The notes under the pieces were generated by a model. The model did no database searches. It was not told the origin of the DNA and worked only from the letters and a program-made list of their open reading frames with translations. Position numbers and translations under genes: made by a program. This document shows positions 52,364 through 61,265 of a DNA stretch of 64,000 nucleotides, in pieces; positions within the stretch are counted from its first letter, which is position 1; every line of letters begins with the position of its first letter. Source of the stretch: Ancylobacter radicis (lineage in GTDB: Bacteria > Pseudomonadota > Alphaproteobacteria > Rhizobiales > Xanthobacteraceae); assembly GCF_018449475.1 (NCBI RefSeq), contig NZ_JAHCQH010000022.1, positions 1-64,000 on the forward strand, given 5' to 3'.

Positions 52364-52999
52364 CTATTTGTTGACCGGCGAGTTCGGATCGAACAGATAC
52401 GCCACCACATCCTTGATCTGCTGTTCGGTCAGCACGTCGTTGACGCCGAAGCGCGGCATGCTCGAACAAGCGAGCGAGGCCTGCGCGTCATAGACCTTGG
52501 CGAAGGTCGCCTTCGCATCGGCCGGATCGTAATTGCGCTCGCGGCCATAGCCAACGAGGCTGGGCCCGAGCGTGCCATAGCTCACTTCTTTGGGGTCGAG
52601 CTGGTGGCAGGCATAGCAATTGCCGCCGCTTACCGTGCCTGGCGGATCGCTGAACTGCCCGCCGCGCCCGTTCTGGGCGACCTTGGCGCCTTCCTTCCAG
52701 TCCCCGAGGATGGCGCCCTGTGGGAAGATGATCCTTACCTCCTCGCTCTTCATGATTGCGCTCGCCTGTTCGGGCGAGGGGTTATTGCGGGTCAGCGAGC
52801 AGATGCGCTGCGTTTCGTCCTGCTGGAGACGCGATTGCCATCCCTCCGGCAGCTTGGTGAAGCCCGCCTTGACCACCGCATCAACCCGCGCCGGGTCGAT
52901 GGCAGGCGTTCTGGTCGCATCCTGCGCGGTCGCGGCGAGTGGAGAAAGGAGGACGGTGCCAGCGAGCGCGGCGCGCGCCAGAAAGGTATGAACAGTCAT
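52364..52999 (-). CDS. soxX: cytochrome c subunit SoxX
   Basis: Small subunit of SoxXA, which joins thiosulfate to the SoxY carrier and passes on electrons. It has a signal peptide (FLARAALAGTVLLSPLAATAQ), the heme site GGNCYACHQ and a Met ligand region SSMPRFG. The ATG at 52999 has a strong GGGAGG upstream. At 211 residues it is longer than many SoxX because of a helical N-terminal region. It follows soxA by 11 bp in the same leftward operon. Confidence 0.92.
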   Translation of the reverse strand: MTVHTFLARAALAGTVLLSPLAATAQDATRTPAIDPARVDAVVKAGFTKLPEGWQSRLQQDETQRICSLTRNNPSPEQASAIMKSEEVRIIFPQGAILGDWKEGAKVAQNGRGGQFSDPPGTVSGGNCYACHQLDPKEVSYGTLGPSLVGYGRERNYDPADAKATFAKVYDAQASLACSSMPRFGVNDVLTEQQIKDVVAYLFDPNSPVNK

Positions 53000-53010
53000 T
53001 TTCGCCTCCC

Positions 53011-53880
53011 TCAACGCTTGATCGACGGCACTTTGAGCTCACCGCCCTCTGCCTGTTTCGTCAGATAGAGGGTGAGGGCGGTCACCACGTCCGAGCCATA
53101 GTCGGGCGGGGGCATGCGCATCTGCCGGTAGCAGTCCCACATGCGGTGCTGCATGGTGCGCAGCGCGCTTTGCGAGACGCGGTAGGTCGGCCAGGTGCCC
53201 ATGGTCAGCTGCGCGTCCTTGCCCGGGACGTCGAGCTGCGGCAGCGCCTGAAGGCGGATACGCTTACCGGCGTCGCCATGGCAGGTGGAACAGGAAAAGT
53301 CGTTGATCGAGGAGCGGCGGAAGAACAGAGCCTCGCCGATCGCATACATATCCTTCTCCTGCGGTGTCGCCAGCTCCACATGGAGCTTCATGCCGTCCGA
53401 CTTGTTGGCGATGAAGGCGACGAGATCCTCCATGTCGGAGGTCCGGCCGGGGCCGGAGAACGGCTTGGCGACGATCGGCTTGGTATCCAAGCCTTGAATC
53501 GTCTGCATGCACCACAGCAGGCGCTGTTCAAGGTCCATCACCTTGTCCGCATCGGCGAAATAGCGCGGCAGATGGGCGTAGGCGCCTTCGAGCTTGCCCG
53601 GTCCCTCGCCGAGGTCGCAGCTCTCCAGCGAGACGTTCTTGGTGCCGCGTGGCTCACTCCACAGCACTTCGCCCCGGTCGACATTGAGGTAGCCCGGATT
53701 GGCCATCGGGTCCTCGATCATCTGCCGGTAGCGTTCGATCTCCTTCTCGCTCTCATCTTCGGCGCCCTGAGCCGTGGTCAGGATGAAGGGCAGCGCGAGG
53801 AGGGCGAGGGCCACGCACCCGGCGACGAAGCGTCGCGTCGGTTGGGCGTGTTCCTTGGGTCGTATCTGTTCCTTGGGCAT
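53011..53880 (-). CDS. soxA: cytochrome c subunit SoxA (single canonical heme site)
   Basis: Catalytic subunit of SoxXA. After a membrane-like signal region ([20 protein letters not shown]) come [20 protein letters not shown], the heme motif [12 protein letters not shown] and [12 protein letters not shown], whose Cys is the persulfide-modified heme ligand. The first CxxCH of diheme SoxA is missing (only isolated Cys in ESCDLG and LLWCMQ), so this is the monoheme type. ATG 53880 has GGGGAAG upstream. Divergent from soxY; first gene of the leftward soxAX operon. Confidence 0.93.
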   Translation of the reverse strand: MPKEQIRPKEHAQPTRRFVAGCVALALLALPFILTTAQGAEDESEKEIERYRQMIEDPMANPGYLNVDRGEVLWSEPRGTKNVSLESCDLGEGPGKLEGAYAHLPRYFADADKVMDLEQRLLWCMQTIQGLDTKPIVAKPFSGPGRTSDMEDLVAFIANKSDGMKLHVELATPQEKDMYAIGEALFFRRSSINDFSCSTCHGDAGKRIRLQALPQLDVPGKDAQLTMGTWPTYRVSQSALRTMQHRMWDCYRQMRMPPPDYGSDVVTALTLYLTKQAEGGELKVPSIKR

Positions 53881-53990
53881 GTGCTTCCCCAGCTGTTGAG
53901 CCGCGGCCTCACCCTTCTTGCGAGGATGTTGAAGCGGTCTCCGTGGCGAGCGATGATAGGCTTTGGCGATCGCTCGATAGTCCACTTTAC

Positions 53991-54006
53991 ATTCAAAAAA
54001 TTTAAT
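53991..54006. promoter_or_regulatory. candidate SoxR operator between soxA and soxY
   Basis: ATTC-N8-TAAT lies in the AT-rich centre of the 227-bp divergent gap, which also contains ATATCACAATATGTAT. It resembles the sites at 50985 and 56759. Confidence 0.35.
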
Positions 54007-54107
54007 ATCACAATATGTATGTTCGTCACCGGCGAAAAATGATCGCTGACGATTAAATCAAAGCAAAAACAAAGAGTTGGCGTTCGACGCCAGCAGGAGG
54101 ACGCCTG

Positions 54108-54572
54108 ATGCAACTTCGCAGTTGGACTCCGTCGCGACGGGAAACCATGGGACTCGGCCTGACCGCCATGCTGGCGGCGGCGCTCGCCCCCCACCTTGTC
54201 ATGGCGACCGAGGAAGCGACCGCGGCCGAGCTCAAGAAGCTCTATGGCGACAAGCCGATGGCGCAGGGCAAGATCAAGCTCGATCTGCCCGAAATCGCCG
54301 AAAACGGCCTCGTCGTGCCGCTCAATATCGACGTGGAAAGCCCGATGACCGAGCAGGACTACGTCAGGGCCGTCCATGTCTTCGCCGATGGCAATCCGCT
54401 GCCTCAGGTCGTGACCTACAAGTTCACACCCCAGTCCGGGAAGGCGGCGGCCTCGGTCCGCATGCGCCTCGCCCAGACGCAGAACGTCGTCGCCGTGGCC
54501 GAGATGTCGAACGGCGCGCTCTTCACCGCCAAGGCGCAGGTGAAGGTCACGATCGGCGGCTGCGGCGGCTGA
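54108..54572 (+). CDS. soxY: sulfur carrier protein SoxY
   Basis: SoxY carries the sulfur intermediate on a C-terminal Cys. The protein ends IGGCGG, the exact carrier motif. A Tat signal (SRRETMGLGLTAMLAAALA) directs folded export, presumably with SoxZ, which lacks a signal. GGAGGA lies before the ATG. soxZ follows 65 bp downstream. Confidence 0.95.
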   Translation: MQLRSWTPSRRETMGLGLTAMLAAALAPHLVMATEEATAAELKKLYGDKPMAQGKIKLDLPEIAENGLVVPLNIDVESPMTEQDYVRAVHVFADGNPLPQVVTYKFTPQSGKAAASVRMRLAQTQNVVAVAEMSNGALFTAKAQVKVTIGGCGG

Positions 54573-54637
54573 GCGGCGCGTCCGGCCTTCACGGCCGCGC
54601 GCATCGACATCTGGGGAAACGACAAGGAAACGCCAAC

Positions 54638-54967
54638 ATGGCCATCAAGTCCAAGCCGCGCGTCAAAGCGCCTTCCGAAGCGAAGGCCGGCGAGATCATC
54701 GAGATCAAGACCCTCATCTCGCACGAGATGGAGAGCGGGCAGCGCAAGGATTCCACCGGCAAGCCCATTCCACGCGCCATCATCAACAAGTTCACCGCCG
54801 CCTTCAACGGCAAGACTTTCTTCGAGGCGGACTGGTTCACCTCCATCTCGGCGAACCCGTATCAGGCCTTCTTCTACAAGGCGTCCGAAACGGGCGAGTT
54901 CACCTTCACCTGGAAGGACGACGACGGCTCCGAACAGACGGCGAGCGCCAAGCTCACCGTTGCCTGA
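54638..54967 (+). CDS. soxZ: SoxZ, partner of the SoxY carrier
   Basis: A 109-residue Ig-like protein beginning MAIKSKPRVKAPSEAKAGEI and containing IEIKTLISHEMESGQRKDSTG, then ADWFTSISANPYQAFFYK and FTFTWKDDDGS, all typical. There is no signal peptide, as expected for co-export with SoxY. AAGGAAAC precedes the ATG. Confidence 0.95.
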   Translation: MAIKSKPRVKAPSEAKAGEIIEIKTLISHEMESGQRKDSTGKPIPRAIINKFTAAFNGKTFFEADWFTSISANPYQAFFYKASETGEFTFTWKDDDGSEQTASAKLTVA

Positions 54968-55029
54968 TCCGTCCGCCCCACCATGGGCCGGCGTCCAACA
55001 GGGATGACCTGCCAGCAGGGACTTGCCAT

Positions 55030-56724
55030 ATGATCTCACGCCGCGATTTCGTGATCGCCGCGATGGCTGCCGGGATGCTCGCATCCGGCGCCCGCGGTGC
55101 CTTCGCCCAAGCGGCCCGCTCGGGAAAGATGACGCAGGACGACATACTGCGCTTCGATCCCGTGGGCACGCTCACCATCCTGCACACCACCGATCTGCAC
55201 GCGCAGCTCGCGCCGATCTACTTCCGCGAACCTTCGGTCAACATCGGGGTCGGCGAGGTGCGCGGCTTGCCGCCGCATCTCGTCGACGAGGCCTTCCTCG
55301 CCTATTACAAGCTCGCCGCCGGCGGGCCGGAGGCCTATTCGCTCACCAGCCTCGATTTCGATGCGCTGGCCGGAACCTATGGGCGCATGGGTGGCGTCGA
55401 CCGCATCGCCACGCTGGTGAAGGCCATCCGCGCCGCGCGCGGCGATGGCAATGTTCTGCTGCTCGACGGCGGTGATGGTCTTCAGGGCAGTTGGAGTTCG
55501 CTGCAGACCAAGGGCGAGGACATGGTGCGCGTCTTCGGCGCGCTCGGCACCGATGCCATGGTCGGCCATTGGGAGTTCACCTACGGCGCGGCACGGGTGC
55601 AGGAAATCGTCGAGAAGGCGCCGTTCGCCTTCTTGGCGCAGAACATCCGCAGTGTGGAGTGGCAGGAGCCGGTCTTCGAAGCCCGCAAGATGTTCGAGCG
55701 TGGCGGCGCCAAGGTCGCCGTCATCGGCCAGGCCTTTCCGCGCACGCCGATCTCCAACCCGCGCTGGATGATCCCCGACTGGGAATTCGGCCTGCGCGAG
55801 GAGGACCTGCAGAAGCAGGTGGACGAGGCCCGCGCCGCCGGCGCCAGCGTGGTCGTGCTGCTCTCGCACAACGGCTTCGATGTCGACCGCAAGCTCGCCA
55901 GCCGGGTGAAGGGCATCGACGTCATTCTCACCGGCCATACTCATGACGCGCTGCCGGCGCCGGTCATGGTCGGCTTAACGCTGCTCATCGCCACCGGCTC
56001 GCATGGCAAGTTCATCTCGCGGCTTGATCTCGACGTGAAGGACGGCAAGGTGGCCGGCTTCCGCTACGGGCTGCTGCCGGTATTCTCCGACGCCATCGCG
56101 CCCGACCCGGACATGGCCGCGTTGGTGAAGGAGGTGCGGGCTCCGTACGCGGCCGATCTCGGGCGCGTGGTCGGGCAGGCGGGGAGCCTTCTCTACCGGC
56201 GCGGCAATTTCAACGGCACTTTCGACGATATGATCTGCCAGGCCATGCTGGCCGAGCGCGACGCCGAGATCGCCCTCTCGCCGGGGTTCCGCTGGGGTGG
56301 CACACTTCTGCCGGGTGACCCGATCACCTTCGAGGCGATCTCCAACGCCACGGCGATCACCTATCCGGCTTGCTATCGTAACATGATGACCGGCCAGCAA
56401 CTCAAGGACGTGCTTGAGGACGTGGCCGACAATATCTTTACCCCCGACCCCTATTTCCAGGGCGGCGGCGACATGGTCCGTGTCGGTGGGGTCGGCTATG
56501 CCATTGATATCGGCCAGCCCATGGGTAAGCGCATAAGTGAGCTGACTTACCTGAAAACCGGGCAACCGCTTGATCCGGCCAAGACCTATGCGGTCGCCGG
56601 CTGGGCCAGCGTCAACCAGGGCGTGGACGGTCCGCCGATCTGGGAACTGCTCGAGCGTTACGTCGCCGCGACCAAGACCATCGACATAACGCCGACGGGC
56701 TCGGTCAAGGTTTCCGGCACCTGA
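55030..56724 (+). CDS. soxB: thiosulfohydrolase SoxB
   Basis: A dimanganese enzyme of the 5'-nucleotidase family that releases sulfate from SoxY-bound sulfonate. It has a Tat signal (MISRRDFVIAAMAAGMLASG), metal ligands in ILHTTDLHAQLAP, LLDGGDGLQGS, VGHWEFTYG, LLSHNGFDVD and ILTGHTHDALP, and the SoxB-specific insertion between the first two. 564 residues is full length. It follows soxZ by 62 bp in the rightward operon. Confidence 0.96.
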   Translation: MISRRDFVIAAMAAGMLASGARGAFAQAARSGKMTQDDILRFDPVGTLTILHTTDLHAQLAPIYFREPSVNIGVGEVRGLPPHLVDEAFLAYYKLAAGGPEAYSLTSLDFDALAGTYGRMGGVDRIATLVKAIRAARGDGNVLLLDGGDGLQGSWSSLQTKGEDMVRVFGALGTDAMVGHWEFTYGAARVQEIVEKAPFAFLAQNIRSVEWQEPVFEARKMFERGGAKVAVIGQAFPRTPISNPRWMIPDWEFGLREEDLQKQVDEARAAGASVVVLLSHNGFDVDRKLASRVKGIDVILTGHTHDALPAPVMVGLTLLIATGSHGKFISRLDLDVKDGKVAGFRYGLLPVFSDAIAPDPDMAALVKEVRAPYAADLGRVVGQAGSLLYRRGNFNGTFDDMICQAMLAERDAEIALSPGFRWGGTLLPGDPITFEAISNATAITYPACYRNMMTGQQLKDVLEDVADNIFTPDPYFQGGGDMVRVGGVGYAIDIGQPMGKRISELTYLKTGQPLDPAKTYAVAGWASVNQGVDGPPIWELLERYVAATKTIDITPTGSVKVSGT

Positions 56725-56758
56725 GGCGGGGGCGGAGGCTTCGATGCACGTCATACTT

Positions 56759-56780
56759 ATTCAAAAATGCGAATTTGAAT
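56759..56780. promoter_or_regulatory. inverted repeat between soxB and soxC
   Basis: ATTCAAA-N8-TTTGAAT, 20 bp before the soxC start, also contains ATTC-N8-GAAT. It is the clearest symmetric element in the cluster and could be a SoxR site giving soxCD their own control. Confidence 0.5.
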
Positions 56781-56799
56781 ATCCGTCCGGGAGGATGCG

Positions 56800-58077
56800 A
56801 TGAACCAAACCAAGCCGGGGAGGCGAGTGGATCGCCGCCGCTTTCTCACATTGGCCGGCCTTGCAGGCGCCGGTGCGGCTGCCGGGGTGCGGCCCGCGGC
56901 CGCCGAGGCGACGCCCGACCCCGATATCGTCAACCTGCCGCCTTGGACCCAGGCTCTCGGGGCCGGGGTAAACAACCACCCCTACGGCACCCCCTCGCCC
57001 TTCGAGAAGGACGTCGTCCGTCGCGAGGTCACCTGGCTTACCGCCAGCAGCGAAAGCTCGGTGAGCTTCACACCGCTCTACGCGCTCGACGGCATCATCA
57101 CGCCGAACGGCCTGTGCTTCGTCCGCCATCATGGGGGCGAGGCGGAGATCGATCCCGCCCGCCACCGCTTCATGATCCATGGAATGGTCGACAAGCCGCT
57201 GGTGTTCACCATGGAGGACATCAAGCGCATGCCGGGGCGCACCAACCGGGTCTATTTCCTCGAATGCGCCGCCAATAGCGGCATGGAATGGCGCGGCGCC
57301 CAGCTCAATGGCTGCCAGTACACCCACGGCATGATCCACAACGTGGTCTACACCGGCGTGCCGCTGCGGGCGTTCCTCGAAGCCGCCGGGGTGAAGCCGA
57401 AGGGCAAGTGGGTACTCGCCGAGGGCGCCGACGCCTCCGCCATGACACGTTCGATCCCGCTGGAAAAGGCGATGGATGACTGCCTCGTCGCCTGGGCGAT
57501 GAACGGCGAGGCGCTGCGCCCCGAGCAGGGCTATCCGCTGCGCCTCGTCGTCCCCGGATGGGAAGGCAATATGTGGATCAAGTGGCTGCGCCGGATTGAG
57601 GTGGGCGACCAGCCCTGGGGCCAGCGCGAGGAGACGTCGAAATATACCGACCTGCTCGCCGATGGCCGTTCGCGCCGCTTCACCTTCATCATGGACGCCA
57701 AGTCGGTGGTCACCAGCCCGAGCCCGCAGGCGCCGCTCCATGCCAAGGGGCCGAACGTGGTCTCCGGCGTCGCCTGGTCGGGGCGCGGCACGATAACCCG
57801 CGTCGATGTCACTCTCGATGGCGGCAAGAACTGGACGACGGCTCGCATCGAGGGGCCAGCGTTGCCGCGCGCCATGACCCGCTTCTATCTCGACGTCGAC
57901 TGGAACGGCGAGGAACTGCTGCTGCAGTCGCGCGCCATGGACGACACTGGCTATGTGCAGCCGACCAAAGCGGAGCTGCGCGCCGTGCGTGGCGTGAACT
58001 CGATCTACCACAATAACGGCATCCAGACCTGGCTGGTGCGCAGCAATGGAGAGGCGGAGAATGTCGAGGTCAGCTAG
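56800..58077 (+). CDS. soxC: sulfane dehydrogenase molybdenum subunit SoxC
   Basis: Sulfite-oxidase-family protein that oxidises the sulfane sulfur on SoxY. A Tat signal (DRRRFLTLAGLAGAGAAAG) precedes the molybdopterin domain, with the Mo-ligating Cys in VYFLECAANSGMEWRG, and the C-terminal dimerisation domain (GVAWSGRGTITRVDVTLDGG). 425 residues is normal. It overlaps soxD by 17 bases. Confidence 0.95.
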   Translation: MNQTKPGRRVDRRRFLTLAGLAGAGAAAGVRPAAAEATPDPDIVNLPPWTQALGAGVNNHPYGTPSPFEKDVVRREVTWLTASSESSVSFTPLYALDGIITPNGLCFVRHHGGEAEIDPARHRFMIHGMVDKPLVFTMEDIKRMPGRTNRVYFLECAANSGMEWRGAQLNGCQYTHGMIHNVVYTGVPLRAFLEAAGVKPKGKWVLAEGADASAMTRSIPLEKAMDDCLVAWAMNGEALRPEQGYPLRLVVPGWEGNMWIKWLRRIEVGDQPWGQREETSKYTDLLADGRSRRFTFIMDAKSVVTSPSPQAPLHAKGPNVVSGVAWSGRGTITRVDVTLDGGKNWTTARIEGPALPRAMTRFYLDVDWNGEELLLQSRAMDDTGYVQPTKAELRAVRGVNSIYHNNGIQTWLVRSNGEAENVEVS

Positions 58078-58732
58078 GTCCTGCGCTGTCGCGGGTGCGT
58101 TTCTCCTGGCCTTCACTGGCCTTGCCAGCGCGGATGCGGTGAAGCTCGGCCGGCCGGCGCTGCCGGAGGAGATCAAGGCGTGGGACATCGACGTGCGCCC
58201 GGACGGCCTCGGCCTGCCCGAGGGCAAGGGTTCCGTGTCGCAGGGCGAGGAACTGTTCCAGAACAATTGCGCCGCATGCCATGGCGAATTCGGCGAGGGC
58301 GTCGGTCGGTGGCCGGTGCTCGCCGGCGGGCAGGGCACGTTAAAATCCGAGCGGCCTGAGAAGACCATCGGCTCGTTCTGGCCCGATACCTCGACGGTGT
58401 TCGACTATGTGCATCGGGCCATGCCGTTTGGCGCCGCGCAGACGCTGCAGCCGGACGAGGTCTATGCCATCGTCGCCTATCTGCTCTATCTCAACGACGT
58501 CGTTGCCGAGGACTATGTCCTGTCGAAGGAGAATTTCCCGAAGGTCGCGCTACCCAACCAGGCGAATTTCTACGATGACGACCGCGAGATCACGGAAAAG
58601 GCATTCTGGAATGCGCAGCCCTGCATGAAGGACTGCAAGCCGAAGGTCGAGATCACCAGCCATGCGGCGGTGCTCGATGTCACGCCCGATGCCGGCAAGG
58701 AAGGCGACAAGCCCGCCGGCGCGGTCGAATAA
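58061..58732 (+). CDS. soxD: cytochrome c subunit SoxD, single-heme form
   Basis: Electron acceptor for SoxC. After a signal peptide (CAVAGAFLLAFTGLASADA) comes the heme motif NNCAACHGEFGEGVGRWP and YVHRAMPFGAAQTL with a Met ligand. Only one CxxCH is present and the protein has 223 residues, whereas Paracoccus-type SoxD has two hemes and about 380. A later Cys pair (PCMKDCKP) is not a heme site. ATG 58061 lies within the soxC end behind GGAGAGGCGGAGA. Confidence 0.92.
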   Translation: MSRSARSCAVAGAFLLAFTGLASADAVKLGRPALPEEIKAWDIDVRPDGLGLPEGKGSVSQGEELFQNNCAACHGEFGEGVGRWPVLAGGQGTLKSERPEKTIGSFWPDTSTVFDYVHRAMPFGAAQTLQPDEVYAIVAYLLYLNDVVAEDYVLSKENFPKVALPNQANFYDDDREITEKAFWNAQPCMKDCKPKVEITSHAAVLDVTPDAGKEGDKPAGAVE

Positions 58733-58784
58733 GGCTGCGGCTGCACGCCTGCCGTTGCATCCGCCAATCAGGAAGGAAAGCGCC

Positions 58785-59306
58785 ATGCCCATACTGGAGT
58801 TGAACCGCCGGAACGTGATGGCTGGCCTGGCCGTCGGCGGTGCCGCGCTCACCGTCGACAGGGCCGCCGCAGCACCCGTGCAGGTGACGCTGGACGAGAT
58901 CAAGAAGGATGCCGAGGTCGCCTGCCTCTACCATTGCGACTATGGCGACCCCGACCGCTTCGCCCAGACGCTGAACAATATCGGCAACCATTATTCAGTC
59001 TATGGCGCGGACCCCTTCGCGCTGCAGATCGTGCTGGTGGTGCATGCTGGCGGCATCAAGTTCTTCCTCGACAGTCTCGACGGCACGATGTGGGCGGATG
59101 AAAAGCTGCCGCCGAAACTGTTTGCCCGTGCTGAGGCGATCTCCAAGACCGGGCTGAAGGTCTATCTCTGCGAGATCACCTTCAAGCGGAACCAGCTGGA
59201 CCTGTCCCGAGCGAAGCAGGCGGACTTCATCTCCTTCGTGCCCTCGGGGGTGGCCACCTGCGCGACGCTTCAGGGAAAGGGCTTCGCCTATATGAAGGTC
59301 GGATGA
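58785..59306 (+). CDS. exported DsrE-family protein, 173 aa
   Basis: A Tat-like signal (NRRNVMAGLAVGGAALTVDR) precedes a DsrE/DsrF-like fold: LNNIGNHYSVYGADPFALQI, VLVVHAGGIKFFLDSL and LKVYLCEITFKRNQLDL, with Cys in YLCE and TCATLQG. Cytoplasmic DsrE proteins relay persulfide sulfur; a periplasmic version in a sox operon suggests sulfur transfer or storage outside the cytoplasm. GGAAGGAAAG precedes the ATG. The stop overlaps soxF. Confidence 0.8.
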   Translation: MPILELNRRNVMAGLAVGGAALTVDRAAAAPVQVTLDEIKKDAEVACLYHCDYGDPDRFAQTLNNIGNHYSVYGADPFALQIVLVVHAGGIKFFLDSLDGTMWADEKLPPKLFARAEAISKTGLKVYLCEITFKRNQLDLSRAKQADFISFVPSGVATCATLQGKGFAYMKVG

Positions 59307-60583
59307 GGCGCCCGGTGCCGATCTCACGGACGCGGCGCGCACTGGTATTGAGCGTTATAGGCGGGCTCGCCCTGCCGCATGTGGCACGTGCGGCGCCGGC
59401 ACGCGTCGTGGTTGTCGGCGCCGGCGTGGCGGGCGCTTCCTTCGCCACTTATGCCGCCCGCCTTCTCAAGGGGGTGGGCGAAATCGTTCTGGTCGAACCT
59501 GCACCGGGTTATCTGGCGCTCTATCGCTCGAACCTTGTGCTCGGTGGAATAATAGAGACGCCGGCAATCTGGTCTGGCTATGACGCGCTCGCCCGCCGCA
59601 CCGGCATAAAATGGGTCGCGGCGCGGGCCGCGCGGTTCGACCGCTCCCGCCGGGAGGTCGTTCTCACGGATGGTGCCCGGCTTGGCTATGACCTGGCCAT
59701 CGTCGCCCCCGGCATCGGGCTCGATTATGGCAGCGTGCCGGGTTGGAGCCGGGAGGTCGCCGCCATCATGCCGCACGCCTGGAAGGGAACGGAACAGTTC
59801 CATCTGCTTAAGCGGCAGCTTGATGCGGTGCCGGACGGCGGGCGGATTGTGATCCTGCCTCCGCCCGATCCGTCCCGATGTCCGCCGGCACCATATGAGC
59901 GGGCCTCGATGATGGCTTTTGCGCTGAAGGCGTCGGGACGCGGCGGATGCCGGATATTCATCGTCGACGTCAAGGAGCGTTTTGCAAAAATGGCTTTGTT
60001 TCTAGATGCTTGGGAGAAATATTATCCCGGCATGATCGACTGGCTGCCGCCCTCCATCCATGAGGGCGTCAAGCAGGTCGACCCATTGACCATGAGCGTC
60101 GAGACAGGCTTCGAAACATTTCGCGACTGTGCACTGGTGAACGTGATCCCGGCGCAGACGGCGTCGCAGATCGCGGTTGCATCAGGGCTCGCGGACGCGA
60201 CAGGCTTCTGCCCGGTGGGGGCATGGGACATGCGCTCCCTCATCGATTCAAGCATCTTCGTGCTCGGCGATGCCGCGCATGCGGGCGCGATGCCAAAATC
60301 CGCTTTTGCCGCCAACAGCCAGGCAATGGTGGCGGCCCGAACCATAGCGGCTGAATTGCTCGCTCAAGGTAGTGCTCCGCCCGACTATGAGAGTCGGTGC
60401 TGGAGCCTCCTGGCGAAAGGCGACAGCGTGAAATCGAGTTCGAATTTTATTGCGGATGATAATAAATTTAAAGAATATGGCGAATCCGTATCTGTTATAC
60501 ATGAAGAGAAATACTTGCGACAAGTAACCGCAGATGAAAGTTCAGTCTGGTTTGATAGACTTGAAAATGATTTATTCATGTAA
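59303..60583 (+). CDS. soxF: sulfide dehydrogenase flavoprotein (SoxF/FccB-like), 426 aa
   Basis: An FAD enzyme of the flavocytochrome c sulfide dehydrogenase family. A signal peptide (RRALVLSVIGGLALPHVARA) is followed by the dinucleotide motif RVVVVGAGVAGASFATYAA, a Cys in DPSRCPPAPYERA and a second in GFCPVGAWDM, the redox pair, and the FAD motif SIFVLGDAAHAG. No separate cytochrome subunit (soxE) is seen nearby. The last 50 codons are markedly AT-rich compared with the neighbours. Confidence 0.88.
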   Translation: MRRPVPISRTRRALVLSVIGGLALPHVARAAPARVVVVGAGVAGASFATYAARLLKGVGEIVLVEPAPGYLALYRSNLVLGGIIETPAIWSGYDALARRTGIKWVAARAARFDRSRREVVLTDGARLGYDLAIVAPGIGLDYGSVPGWSREVAAIMPHAWKGTEQFHLLKRQLDAVPDGGRIVILPPPDPSRCPPAPYERASMMAFALKASGRGGCRIFIVDVKERFAKMALFLDAWEKYYPGMIDWLPPSIHEGVKQVDPLTMSVETGFETFRDCALVNVIPAQTASQIAVASGLADATGFCPVGAWDMRSLIDSSIFVLGDAAHAGAMPKSAFAANSQAMVAARTIAAELLAQGSAPPDYESRCWSLLAKGDSVKSSSNFIADDNKFKEYGESVSVIHEEKYLRQVTADESSVWFDRLENDLFM

Positions 60584-60642
60584 GCCGTTTATAATAAGCG
60601 GCTGTATGGCGTTCGAGTGCCATATTATGTCATGGGGGCAGC

Positions 60643-61053
60643 ATGGCGCTGCTTGTTCGCGATATTCTTTGCCGCGATGCCATGCGTATCGTCGAATTCG
60701 CCGCGGATGCGCCGATTGAATCCGCTGTTGCGTTGATGGGCTTCGTCGGCCTGCCAGCCCTTGTGCTCATTGATTGCCGTCGTCGCGCCGTCGCCCTGCT
60801 CACCGAACGCGACATTGTCGATTATTTCGCGAGGCCCGGCTTCAAGACGGCCTGCAGAGCAGCCCTTGTCGCCCGATCGGCACCGAATGACGAATTGCCG
60901 CAATGCTCCAGCTGCGATCGCTTATCGACAGTAATGCAGAGGATGAATGAGGAGAACCTCCGCGCGGTCCTGGTGGTCGAAGGCGGTGTGGGATTGGGAC
61001 TGCTGACGCAGGACGCTGTTGCGGCTGCGATCGCCAAGGTCGAGACGGAATGA
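60643..61053 (+). CDS. CBS-domain protein, 136 aa
   Basis: Two CBS repeats: LLVRDILCRDAMRIVEFA to LLTERDIVDYFARPG, and PQCSSCDRLSTVMQRMNEEN to GLGLLTQDAVAAAIA. CBS pairs bind adenine nucleotides and regulate partners. A CSSC motif between the repeats is unusual and could sense redox state or bind metal. It lies 59 bp after soxF, probably at the end of the sox operon. Confidence 0.75.
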   Translation: MALLVRDILCRDAMRIVEFAADAPIESAVALMGFVGLPALVLIDCRRRAVALLTERDIVDYFARPGFKTACRAALVARSAPNDELPQCSSCDRLSTVMQRMNEENLRAVLVVEGGVGLGLLTQDAVAAAIAKVETE

Positions 61054-61141
61054 ACCGTTGTAGCCAAGCTGAGGCGTCAGTCGGAAGCCGCCGTTAAAGT
61101 CCGCTGTCATTAGATCGATCTATGCGTCAGCGGATTACGCT

Positions 61142-61265
61142 ATTCCGGTTGTTTAGCCGGAATCCGCCATGTGGGGACATGGCCGGTATGGGGCGCGGCG
61201 CAAGCCGCGTCCCTTTTTTGCGAGGTGCAAACGGACTCGGCTACTCCATCACCTCATAAGGTGAT
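61142..61265. other. run of hairpins downstream of the sox operon
   Basis: Four stems in a row: ATTCCGG/CCGGAAT (61142-61163), CCATGT/ACATGG (about 61167-61182), a GC-rich terminator stem (61191-61213), and CATCACC/GGTGATG after it. The 658-bp stretch 61054-61711 has no convincing gene on either strand. Confidence 0.5.
61191..61219 (+). terminator. intrinsic terminator
   Basis: GGGCGCGGC, loop GCAA, GCCGCGTCCC and then TTTTTT. Probably ends the sox operon transcript, or attenuates a leader RNA together with the preceding hairpins. Confidence 0.75.

Noticed and set aside
56761-58368. 535-codon minus-strand frame opposite soxC and soxD
   Set aside because: Antisense shadow of two convincing sox genes.
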